Shown here piece by piece: positions 35,321 to 46,519 of a DNA stretch of 64,000 bases (its first letter is position 1; every line of letters starts with the position of its first letter). The translations under genes and the position numbers were made by a program. The notes under the pieces were generated by a model. It saw nothing but the letters and a program-made list of their open reading frames with translations. It was not told the DNA's origin and searched no databases. This DNA is from Paralithodes platypus (Eukaryota > Arthropoda > Malacostraca > Decapoda > Lithodidae): contig CM064519.1 of NCBI GenBank assembly GCA_032716605.1, forward strand, positions 28,847,943 through 28,911,942. Direction: 5' to 3'.

Positions 35321-35994
35321 TTAAGCATGGTTCACACATACAAGAGTCGGTGCCCGAGTCCAGCAAGTGTGTGGAAATTTTCAGATTCGGCCATGACTCG
35401 GGCATACTCTTCGTGACTCGTGTTACACTCGATTGAGTCGTATCGGTATCGGAGTGTGTCCTGGGGACTCCTGACATGGCCTAGAAATTTCATGCCTGCA
35501 TGAAATTTCTTGTCCCCATCAAGAGTCCGAAGGACACATGTGTAGACACGTGTCAACACGTGTTGACTATTGTTGACTCTTCGTGACTTGTGTTGACTCT
35601 TGTTGAACTCTGCATAACTCTTCGTGACTGACTCGTGTTGATTCTTGTTACACTCTTGGGTGAATCGGGCACCTGTACAATGGGGGCCACTATTGGGAGC
35701 ACTCTTCGTGACTCTTGTTACACTCTTGTTGACTCGTACAGACTCTTTGTTTATTGGCCCGGAAAATTTACCGTTATTTTTCAAATGTCTTCAACTCGTG
35801 TTACACTCTCCGTGACTCGTACTGACTCTTGGATGAACACGTACCGACTCTTTTTGACTCTTGGTGAATCGGGAACAGTGACCTTACTCAGGCTGGTTCT
35901 TGCCAGAGTCACGAAGATCCACAAAGAGTGTCACTCTTCGCTCACTCGTACTTGGCTCTGGCGCCTACTCTTGAATGTGTGAACCAGGCTTTAA
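35321..35994. mobile_element. GACTC-rich foldback TTAA element, 674 bp
   Basis: Ends are TTAAGCATGGTTCACACATA on the left and, complemented on the right, TTAAAGCCTGGTTCACACAT; the inverted match continues through CAAGAGTxGGxGCCxGAG. Between them are dozens of GACTC/GAGTC words (TGACTCTTGT, TTACACTCTT, GACTCGTGTT). The long minus-strand frame (35332-35784) follows this repeat and has no domain. No transposase is present, so it is non-autonomous. Confidence 0.8.
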
Positions 35995-36589
35995 ACTGCA
36001 GCAAAGATGACATTTATTATTCCTTTCAGTACGAATAACATCTTTTTCATTTTCTTCTGGCTAACATTAGACGATTTTCAGACAAGAAAGGATTTCTCAT
36101 AATGAAGAGGCATATAATTGTTCCGAATATCTTCCCCACTACATTGATGCAATTTTTCTTGTATTCTGGATAACACTTGCCGATGTTATTATACAGTATA
36201 TACGCCCAGGAAAGGTATTTCGTTCTTCAAGAATTAATGTGTATAAATCATTATACTTCCTCGGAGACCCTCAATTTGGCTGAATACACCAGACTCTACA
36301 CATGACCACAAAAGAAGGTTGGAGTGCGAATATAGCCTTTAATGACAAGATCAGACATACTCTATTTATAATTTATATAAATATATTCGACTAAGTACTG
36401 TATTATAGGCTAATGTATAAGGTGGGTGCACTGGACGTTAAGACAGTAGGGGTTATTAATCAGACTCATTTCGTGTGATATGTAGACATCAACGAGTTGC
36501 GACCAAATTGTTTATTCAGAAGGGTCTTACTGTATGTTACCATTGGATTTTCACATCGTTCCTCTTTGGACGATACTTAGAAAATTACA
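35995..36589. other. Unassigned spacer
   Basis: CTGGCTAACATTAGACGATTTT at about 36058 (read as two overlapping words, CTGGCTAACATTAG and ATTAGACGATTTT) resembles one inner arm of the piggyBac-like MITE; no partner arm seen. Confidence 0.35.
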
Positions 36590-37290
36590 AATGGTTCAAG
36601 TAAATTATAAATCCGTCTATTCACTATTGGGAAAATGATTTGAGTGTTCTGACTAGATAAGATGTGACTTATTTCGTTGCCAAGCAGTGCCTTATACTAA
36701 ATAAAACAAACTCTCCAAATATACAGTATAAGGCTATTTTAAAAACAGTTGTATTATTGGATTATATATATACAGTATAGTCCCATGCAGTAATATGAAT
36801 TATTCAGAATTATGCTGTTAAATTCCGATCTCCAAATATAGACCGATCAGAAAAGACTAAGCTAATGATATGACACTTATTAATCGATTTGAACACGGAG
36901 CTACGGGTAATCTTTCAAAAGGGAATCGTGTATTGCGAATAATATATAAAATACAAAATAGCATTGACAAGGTTTATTATACTAAATGCTTAGCATACAT
37001 ATGAATACAACACACATACTGTACATGGTTTGGAGTTACAACAAAACAGAATTACCACCAGTAGGCCCTATGTTGATTTTGTTGGCATATTAGGTCTGTT
37101 ATACACAAAACACATATCCTTTTAATTTTGTAATGAATTCATTAATATAGTAATTTAATAGTGGACCAAACTTTGTCCACTTGGCAATGAATCTGCTGCT
37201 AAATGCAGTCCATTATTCCAACTAAGTTATCTCCCTGAAATGACTGCAAAAGCCTTGTAGGATAATACCTATTATTTGTAATTTCTTGTA
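36590..37290 (+). mobile_element. Highly degenerate CR1-like fragment (family A)
   Basis: Matches in order to 18400-19110: ACTATTGGGAAAATGATTTG, TGCTGTTAAATTCCGATCTC, TATACTAAATGCTTAGCATA, and the distal GTAATTTCTTGTACC tail. No frame remains open. It is the oldest-looking of the three family-A copies. Confidence 0.65.
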
Positions 37291-38070
<780 letters not shown>

Positions 38071-38285
38071 TTAACCCCTTTTATACCGGCGACGTCTTTT
38101 TCATTGTATTCTAGCTACTATTAGACAATGTTATTCAGCTTAAGAAGGACGTGTGGTATTTAAAAGGTTGCAGACTATCTCAATTACTCCCTATAGCTAC
38201 CATATATCCTTCCTAAGCTGAATAAAATCGTCTAAATATAGCCGAAATAAAATAAGAATGACGTCTCCGGTACAGAAGGGGTTAA
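38071..38285. mobile_element. TTAA MITE, piggyBac-like termini, 215 bp
   Basis: Starts TTAACCCCTTTTATACCGGC and ends CCGGTACAGAAGGGGTTAA. Inner arms (CTACTATTAGACAATGTTAT and AATAAAATCGTCTAAATATA) are inverted. It is the same length and structure as 541-755, with about three quarters of positions alike by eye. Confidence 0.88.
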
Positions 38286-38890
38286 AACTTTTCGTTATTT
38301 AAATGTATCCATAAGATAAGAGAGATATTTTGTATTTATTGCGTACGGTATTGCTTGTACTAATAATTCTTGATGTTTATAGTTGCAAGATAAGATACAA
38401 TGAAGAACGAGGCTAATAATGTTATATGAGTAGTTGCACATATAGGAACAAACCGTCTCGCCTGGCTGACTCTTTACATACAAATACCAATATATATATA
38501 TATAATAGGTTAGGTAAGGATGGCAACAATTGGTTATGCTATTTGTACAAATTGTTATAGTTGTGCTACATACAATTACAATCAGGAATGGGGGGGGGGG
38601 ATGCTTGGATAACTTCGCAAATAAAACTAAATTACCCTTAACCTAACTTAACATGACCTTAGCCTAACCTAAAGAGATTTTGACCAAGCCTAGCCTAGTA
38701 TAACTTAAAGGAATTTAACATGTCTTAACCTAGCCTAACCTAACGTAATGTAACATATTCCTAGTTAACTTCAACCTAACCTACTCCTCAACTGAACCAT
38801 AACCTAACCTCAGTCACACCATAAACATAGCCTAACTTATCCTCACTTAACCTTATGTCGAACCTAACTAAACGACTTGACATTTAACAT
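38286..38890. other. AT-rich spacer with AACCT-like tract
   Basis: From about 38630 to 38880 the sequence is dense in CCTAACTTAAC/AGCCTAACCT words, a degenerate TTAGG-like block without perfect arrays. Confidence 0.5.
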
Positions 38891-40814
38891 AGATTGAGTA
38901 TTTGTAAATAATTATCCTAGGTTCTCTTTACCCACCAATATCACTCCATCCTCGACCACTAGCATTTCCTATAATAATTCCTTCTCCACAGCCAATGTCA
39001 CCACTACTATTGCCATTGTAATATCCCTCCCTCACCATCAACTCTACGCATTCATTCCAACATCGATGTCAGAAGTACTCCACAAGGTGCCTCCCCCAAA
39101 AAAAATATCAACCAGCAACACCACCGCTTCCAATAACATGTTAATCCATCCTCCTTTTAGTCCATTACAAGCTCTACCGACCCAATCATCACTCGACCAT
39201 CGAAACCTGAGACCCACTTACATAGTCTTTCCTTTCTCCAACTACATCACCATCATCACTACAACATCGAGGCCACATAATATTCTTTCCCATAGTTTCT
39301 TCATCCTTTACCAACTAACTGCAGCATTAACTTAACCATCATAATTTCATCAAGGCCAGGAGTACATCACAAATGCCACAACTAATTCCACCTTTAATCC
39401 CCATTATTACCAATTTTCTATCGACGTCTAAGTATCTCCAGCATGGTTCTTCCCCCACCAACAAAACTCCACCAAAAAGCTAGGTTGTCCATTGTCGAGG
39501 CGTTCATCTGCCGTTTGGAGCCTGTGGTGGGTAGTTCAGGTTAGTTATTGAGCCTGGTACATAAGGGCTACTGCATATTAACTATGCTACCATAGTTTGC
39601 TTCCTCGTATGGAACGTCACGAATGTCCACTAAATCCTGGTATTTATTTACTGCTAGGTGAAAAGCGGCACAGGGTGTAAGGGGACTGCCCATCCTTCTC
39701 GCCTCGCCCGAGAATCAAACTCAGGACCTTTCGATTAGGAGTTGATTGCGCTGCCATTGCGCCAAAGGTCACCCTAACCTCACCTTCGAGGTCTATATTT
39801 TGCTCTCCTCCCTCAACCAACTCCACCGCAAACTCCACCGTCAACTCCACCACCAGCACTATCACACCACCATCGACGATTACAAACATAGACAAAGGAA
39901 ATATATATCCAAATTCACTCTGGAAATTTCCCTACACAATTATACAGTATACAGTACACGCTCCACCAACCTTCACTTCCAATACTATTTCTGCTTTATT
40001 GCCATCAAATTTTTCCCACATAAAAATTTCTCCACTGCTATCACTATCAAAGCCACCACTCCACCATCGACGTCACATTTTACCCTGCAAAATGCATAAA
40101 TTCTCCACCAATTCCACCACCAACTCCATAGCTACATTCCCACCAACAGCACCCTCAACTCCAGACCCAGCACTATCACCCCACCATCGACGTCTGAGGT
40201 CCCCAACTCCATCTCTCCCGGGTGAGGGCTTCGTTACAGTTGCATAGTCAATCCCTGCACGAGCCAATCAATTCATCTCCTTAACAGTGGCACAACGAAG
40301 CGTCTAATAAGCAGCTAAATGGCATCAACTTCTCCGGGGGGACCTGCCACGGAAAGAACTATGGTCCCTGGGCTCGGGGGTGGTAAGGGTTAGGGTGGGG
40401 GGCTAAGAGGAGCCACCCTTGCACCAGTAATCAATCTAGCGTCAATTTCGCTGGCCATCCATCAAAGCTCACAGGCGGTGGAGCTTGGAGACTTGGAGAA
40501 AGAGAGAGGAGGAGTGTTCCAGGCTCTCCTATATGGCTGGGTATGGAGACTTTCCCATCATTTAATTTGCTTTATTATTTCACACTAAAAGTGTTTTATA
40601 TTCAAATATATTTTAAACATATCTATGTTTTGTTTATCGGAAAGCTATTAACACTCTATATATATTTATCGTTTATGCTTGGCAACTGGGGGAGTGAGAG
40701 GAATGGTCAATGCTGTTCTAAATGGCTTGGCTTAGAAAAATTATCGCTGTATAATATTTACCTTATTGTTTCATACGTGATATATATATATATATTGTAT
40801 AACTGTATATATAT
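38891..40814. other. CCA-rich spacer
   Basis: ACC/TCC-rich DNA from 38930 to 40230, with CACCATCGACG recurring near 39870, 40066 and 40184. A SINE lies inside at about 39625-39775. Frames at 39066-39335 and 39746-40247 follow the composition and have no domains. Confidence 0.45.
39625..39775 (-). mobile_element. tRNA-derived SINE sharing central block
   Basis: The minus strand has a tRNA-like head with TTGGCGCAATGGCAGCGCAA (box A region) and GAGTTTGATTCTCGGG (box B). The following plus-strand TGGTATTTATTTACTGCTAG corresponds to GGTACCTATTTACAGCTAG in the SINE at 5285-5590. Heads differ while the central block is shared. Confidence 0.65.
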
Positions 40815-41210
40815 TTGTTCTTTATGTGTATGAAGGAAATGAAAGGTGCCTGTAACAAGCTTAATGTCCCCCCCAAAGTTGAACGTGTGAAAAACAAAAA
40901 CAAATTCAAGGTACAAGTCTCTGGACACACGGAGCATGAAGCAGTTCAAATCACAGGATGAGGGAAAGACAGATTGAGGAAGAGTTCCAGTGCTTACTTG
41001 TTGAGTATAAGAAAGACTGGGAAAATCCTTGTACTCTTGGGTTAGAGAGTTGGATAGAAAAGCGGTAGGAATGTATTGAAAGGCAGATGCCCCTACTCTC
41101 CGTAAGGGAGGGGGTATACACTGAGAAAGCTCTGAAGAACATAAATTACTGTGATAGCGGTAGAAGAGTGAGAGAGATGCAACATTGCAGCGTGTAGAGA
41201 GATAATGCCA
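40815..41210 (-). mobile_element. Jockey-like LINE 3' fragment
   Basis: Matches 42820-43205 along its length: CTGGACACACGGAGCATGAA, GAGGAAGAGTTCCAGTGCTTA, CTCTTGGGTTAGAGAGTTGG, AGAGAGATGCAACATTGC. It encodes the C-terminal end of the RT protein in antisense, without an open frame, and is 5'-truncated near 41210. Confidence 0.8.
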
Positions 41211-42527
41211 TCTTGTTATTGACTCAATAAGTAATATGAGGAATAGTAAAACATGACCCGTTTAAGATATTTCGAACAGAACGCTGCTCCAACTGCTCAA
41301 CCCTCCCCTTGTATTTACATCCAGGGGTCCTCAAAAATGGCTACCACCCAATTTCCGATATTACTTTTGGCATTATCCGAAAATACTCAATTGGAAGATA
41401 TGAACGAATCACTGCCAACTACAGTCACTCACGAGTTATTAGACCTCATTTTATATATGGATATATATAATGCATACATATCCAGTAAGATTAATTCATG
41501 ATCATAATTTACTATGTATTAAATTATACATACACTTATACAATCATTAGGTAGAAACAAAAGGCCTATCATTTGTTATGTTCAAACTCTCCCTCCAGAC
41601 ATAGGTTTTCTATATTATTCAGATTCAATCAATCAACACGATGAAGTCTGAAGGTCTTATTCCAGAATACAAGTCGGATGATCATCTCGATGTACACTGA
41701 CTTCCCAGACCAGCGGAGCTCTACTGTCCTACTGTCATCGATTTAGCTAGATGTGCTCGACTTTTCGAATCTGCATTGCCACTCTTTCATTACCTAGACT
41801 CGTCCCCTCTGTCTTCACAAACTCTTGCGACACCAATTGAGCTTCTCACTCACTAGGTAGTGACTTCCATTAAATATTTTGATATAGGAATATTCACACA
41901 ATGCTAATGAAATGGAAACAGATAGGCTGTTTTCTATGGCGTGTGGGTGGGCTTTGTGAGAGTGTACCGAAACTAAATATAGCGTACTATATTCTTTATT
42001 AACAATTTTTTTCCATGGCATATCGAAGTTTGAAAACTAGACCTTAGCGTTACCAGCTAAGTAATAATAAGAACACTCCCCCACACTTATCCTGCTGGAT
42101 ATAAACTATGATGGGAGGTATTTTATGTTAGCTATGAACTTAGCCTAAAGACCAAACAATTGTGATGGGTAAGAAAGCCTTTTGCATAATCATATGACTT
42201 ACGCTTTGCAATATCTAATGCAATTATATACAATATTATATATAAACACATTACAAAGTCTTTATTTCCATACTCAAGAACTGTATTTTAAAGTACGCCA
42301 CACGAACTTTTGTAAGTGGGTGTGATAAGTGAGGAAAGGGTAGATGATGAGAATATAATCCTAGGGAACGAAAAGGGGACAAGGGCAAGAGACATGGAAA
42401 CAGCAGTAGACTCGGGCTGCTAAAGTTTGAGTGATTGAATGATTAGCGAGCGACTTTGAGTGATGGATTGATGGACCGTGGTTGTAGAAGCGACTGAGTA
42501 ATTGAGTGAAGCGATACGATGATTGAT
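41211..42527. other. Unassigned spacer
   Basis: An 82-codon frame (41253-41501) has no domain I know. Nothing else recognised. Confidence 0.35.
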
Positions 42528-42600
42528 TAACCCATTCAGCGGGATGACGTCCGTTTTTATAGTCTTTACGGGTGCACAGCTACGTCTTTACGCGCGCCTG
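42528..42600. mobile_element. Solo left end of piggyBac-like MITE
   Basis: TTAACCCATTCAGCGGGATG followed by ACGTCCGTTTTTATAG matches the terminal part of the element beginning at 42692. No right end is found before that element. Confidence 0.5.
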
Positions 42601-42691
42601 TATCGGAGATTGAAATGAACCCCAAGGTCAAATAACGATTTAGTGTAGTCTACAGTGTCATTAACTGTTCAGTTCTGCTGTTCTGCACTTC

Positions 42692-44793
42692 TTAACCCCT
42701 TCAACACGATGACAGCTTTTTACTTTAGATTCTGGCTAACATTAGACGATTTTATGCAGTTGAAGGAGGACCTATGTTATTCAGAATGTTTATTGAAATC
42801 GTATTTTTTTTTCTATGTGATTGAGGGAGGCAAAAGGCATAACTGCCTATAGCGAGTGCCTCCCCCATAGTTGAAAGAGTGACAGGGCCAAAATCAAGGG
42901 ACGTTCGAGCCAAAATGCCTGGACACACGGAGTTTGAAGCAATTTAAGTCATAGGAAGAGGGAAAGACTGATTCTGGGAGAGAGTTCCAGAGCTCAGCTG
43001 TTGAGTAGAAGAAAGTTTGAGAGTAACGTTTCACTCTTGGGTTGGAGAGTTGCACAGAGTAGGGGTGGGATTGAGTTGCAAGACGGGTACCACGTGCCCT
43101 ACGTAAAGGAGGTGGTATGCACTGGGATAGCTCTGAGGAACACTGATTATTATAGTAGCGATAGAATAGCGAGAGAGATGCAACATTGCGGCGGAGAGAG
43201 AGAGATTGCAGAGAGTTGGTGAGTGGACGGGAGTTAATGATACGAAAGGCCTTCCTTTCAACTTTGTCTAGGAGAGCGGTGTGAGAGGAACCTCCCCACA
43301 CATGTGAACAATACTCAATACAAGGGTGCACTATGCCCCTGTACAGAGCAAGAAGCTGTGCAGGGGAAAAGAACCCCCTAAGGCGGTTGAGCACACCCAG
43401 CTTCTGGGAGGCTGCCTTAGCAAAACTGGTAATATGGTCCTTCCAAATGAGAGCAGAAGAAAAAGAGACACCAAGAATATTGAGAGAAGATGAAGGGTTG
43501 ATTTTTGTATTGTTGAAGAATAAGGGATAGTCCGCTGGGAGATCCTGACGGGTAGATAGATGGAGAAATTGGGTTTTGGAAGCATTAAAGTTAACAAGGT
43601 TTTTTCTGCCCCAATTGGAAATAGTATTTAGATCAGAATTTAAGAGTTCTATGGCTTCATTACGTTTGTCGTTGAGGGATTGCTGGCTGGGGCGTTTTGA
43701 AAAACTAATGGAGTAGTGTAAGGTTGAGTCGTCTGTGTATGAATGGATGGGAATTAAGGTACAGTTAAGGAGATCATTTATAAAAATTAGAAAGAGAATA
43801 GGAGATAGGACAGAGCCCTGAGGAACACCGGAGTTTATAGGGTGAGGAAGTGAAAATGGCCGTCCACAACCGCGGCTATGGAACGGCCGGAAAGGAAATT
43901 AGAGACAAAGGCACAGATGGAGGGATAGAAACCGAAGGAGGGTAGTTTAGAAATTAAAGATTTATGCCAGACTCTATCGAAGGCTTTCGATATGTCTAGT
44001 GCAATAGAAAAAGTCTCACCGAAGTCCCGAAAGGAGGATGACCAAGAGTTAGTAAGATATTAAAGAAGATCACCAGTAGAGCGACCCTTAAGGAAGCCAT
44101 ACTGGCGATCTGAGAGCAGATTATGAGAAGAGAAATGCTTAAGAAATTTGGAAGCAAGAATAGTTTCAAAAACTTTAGAAAGACAAGAGATAAGAGCAAT
44201 TGGACGATAGTTGGAGGGTTGAGAGCGGTCACCCTTCTTTGGGACAGGTTGAATGTGAGCAAACTTCCAGCATGAAGGGAAGACGTTAGAGGATAGACAG
44301 AGACGAAAGAGTTTGCCTAGGCAGGGAGTCAGCACGGAAGCACAGTTTTTGAGAACAACAGGAGGAACACTGTCCAGACCGTATGCCTTATTAGTGTTAA
44401 GCCCAGAGAGGGTAGAAAGTACATCTTTAGAAGAGATTAGGATATTAGGCATAAGTAAGAGAGAGGAGGGCGGCGAGGGAGGAATAGCACCGGAATCATC
44501 CAAGGTGGAGTTTCTAGCAAAAGTTTGAGCGAAGAGTTTAGCTTTGTCAGAGGAAGAAGTGATGGTTGTGCCATCAGAGTGGGAAAGGGGAGGGAAAGAC
44601 GAGGAAGAGAAATTGTTGGAGAGGTTTTTGGCTAGATGCCAGAAAGCTTGGGAAGAGCTAGAGTTGGATAGTTCAGTGCATTTATTATTGATGAAACCCC
44701 TATGAGTCCTAGAGGTAGATTTTAAGGTAAAGAATATCCTCTAATGGTAATCAGAATATGATGAAAACTAAGTCATCGTGCTGAAGGGGTTAA
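42692..44793. mobile_element. piggyBac-like TTAA MITE interrupted by a LINE
   Basis: The left part (42692 to about 42800) starts TTAACCCCTTCAACACGATG and includes the inner arm GGCTAACATTAGACGATTTT. The right part (about 44719-44793) ends CATCGTGCTGAAGGGGTTAA and includes CCTCTAATGGTAATCAGAAT. The two parts form the inverted ends of one element. The LINE at about 42803-44716 lies between them. Confidence 0.75.
42803..44716 (-). pseudogene. Jockey-like LINE, 5'-truncated, broken RT ORF
   Basis: Minus-strand coding starts inside ORF2 at about 44715 (RGFINNKCTELSNSSSSQAF), so endonuclease and ORF1 are lost. RT blocks follow: SGLNTNKAYGLDSVPPVVLK, KKGDRSQPSNYRPIALIS, RQYGFLKGRSTGDLL, then an in-frame stop. 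In another frame comes ALDISKAFDRVWHKSL (first catalytic Asp), and after a second shift NSGVPQGSVLSPILFLIFIN and SYTDDST, where Thr replaces the usual Ala of (Y/F)ADD. The C-terminus (42894-43394) has LYRGIVHPCIEYCSHVWGG. A T run near 42806 is the antisense poly-A tail. At least one stop and two frame changes make it non-functional. Confidence 0.88.
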
Positions 44794-44805
44794 ACTATGG
44801 AAACA

Positions 44806-45014
44806 AATCGATTGAATAAGGAAACAAGTTGGGAGGGAACTGGTGAATTAGGATGGAAGGGATCTGAGAAAATAGGGTGAAAGATAACTATAGGAACATA
44901 AGAGGGAACTAGGAAACAGGGTGGGAGGTAACTAAGGACACAGGTTCGGAGGGAACTAGGGAAACAGGTTGGGAGGGAACTAGGGAAACAGGTTGGGAGG
45001 GAACTAAAGAAACC
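44806..45014. repeat. 24-bp minisatellite, left part
   Basis: Units like GGTTGGGAGGGAACTAAGG plus AAACA, quite variable at the left and near-identical toward the right. The array is cut at 45014 by the LINE insertion and resumes at 48364. Confidence 0.9.
45002..45014. repeat. Target-site duplication, left copy
   Basis: AACTAAAGAAACC, repeated exactly at 48364-48376 on the other side of the LINE. Confidence 0.85.
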
Positions 45015-46519
45015 ATCCACATCCTCAACTCAACACACCACACCCCATCCTAATCCATTCCAACCCCCATCTCCTGCTCCCCAATCCCCACCCCCACCTC
45101 ACCCATCCCAACCCCCAGCCCCTCCCTCACCCCCACCCCCACCCCCTCCCCTCACCCATACCCCCACCACATCCTCGTGCAGCAGCACCCAACATACATC
45201 GTGCACATAACATTAATATTCTTCAACTGAATATAGATGGCATCAACACAAAGAAACACGAACTCTCACACTTCATCAAACAACACAACATACACATTGC
45301 CATCTTACAAGAAACAAAACTCCGCACAACACAAAAAACACCCACATTTCATAATTTCACCACCATCAGACAAGACCGGGCTGTCGGCGGGGGCGGTGGA
45401 CTCATCACCCTGGTACACAAAGAAATATCATGCATAGTAACCAGTGTACAAACCAAATCCCTCCTCCCCCCAAATGATAACACAACAGAAATACAGTCAA
45501 TTAAAATACGCACTGGCAACAACTCCAACATAACCATCATAAACACATACATCCCTCCCCAAACATCCCCTACAGTACCAAATGAATACAGACCACACTT
45601 ACAACACATCACAAACACCCCACACACCCCACACATCATCCTGGGTGGTGACTTCAACGCCAAGACGTCGGCCTGGTTTGTCGACAACCCCGACACAGAC
45701 AGAGGGCTGGTACTACAAAACCAAACCGATAACCTCATCATCCTTAACGACATCCATCAACATACCCATATTCCTCACCAAGCCCTCTATAACCCATCAT
45801 CTCCAGACATCACCTTTTGCTCCCCAGAACTCACCCCCACAACATCCTGGAGGGTGGTCAGAACCTTAGGCTCTGACCACCTCCCCATTATTATCACCAC
45901 CAAAACCAGACTCACCCCAGCTAGCCACAAACACACATACACCAATTATAAAAGAGCTAACTGGGAAGCATTCACAAATGAGACAGAACAACACTTCACA
46001 ACTCTAAACAGTACACTCATCACTAACATCAACAATGCTGTACACATACTCAATAAAACTATCCAAAACACTGACAAGAAACACATTCCAAGAGGTAACA
46101 GAAAAAGACACAACCCCAACTTCACACCAGAAATTCAAAACCTCATCAGACAACGCGACATACTGAAACACTCCCCAGCACCCCACACACAAGACATCAC
46201 ACAACAAATTCAAGCACTCAACACCCAAACTAACAACAAAATACAAGAACAACAAAAACTAAATTGGAATAACTTCCTACAAACACTTGATCACAAAACA
46301 AACCCTAAAAAACTCTACAAAACACTAAACAGCATCACACTTTCCAACAGCAACACAACACAATCACATGCTGCAATCACAACAACAGACTCTACTCCTT
46401 CATGTAAACAACAAGCAAATACTCTCATCAATCACTTCTCACATGTCAGCCACCTAAAACCTCACAAAGACGACCGACGTGTCATCCGACGTAAGAGACA
46501 ATTCCCCCACAGACCCTGA
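45008..46519 (+). pseudogene. LINE ORF2 N-part: AP endonuclease
   Basis: Continuous frame from the insertion junction to TGA at 46519. After a Pro/His-rich lead come the endonuclease blocks: NILQLNIDGI, IAILQETKL (metal-binding Glu), INTYIPPQ, ILGGDFNAKTSAW (catalytic Asp/Asn), SSPDITFCSP and LGSDHLPI (catalytic Asp-His). A Gln/Asn-rich linker (about 46130-46420) leads toward the RT. The product would nick target DNA to start target-primed reverse transcription. Only the part from 45854 begins at a start-like codon; the true protein must start upstream. It ends by a frameshift at about 46480-46500, and the RT continues in the next frame. Confidence 0.85.

Noticed and set aside
35332..35784. 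150-codon serine/threonine/lysine-rich protein on the minus strand
   Set aside because: Made of GACTC/GAGTC repeat words inside the foldback element.
39066..40247. Proline/threonine-rich coding exons
   Set aside because: CCA-rich low-complexity DNA with open frames in several registers and no domain.
43996..44262. Separate minus-strand gene inside the Jockey-like LINE
   Set aside because: It is a shifted frame overlapping the RT-coding frame of the same broken ORF.
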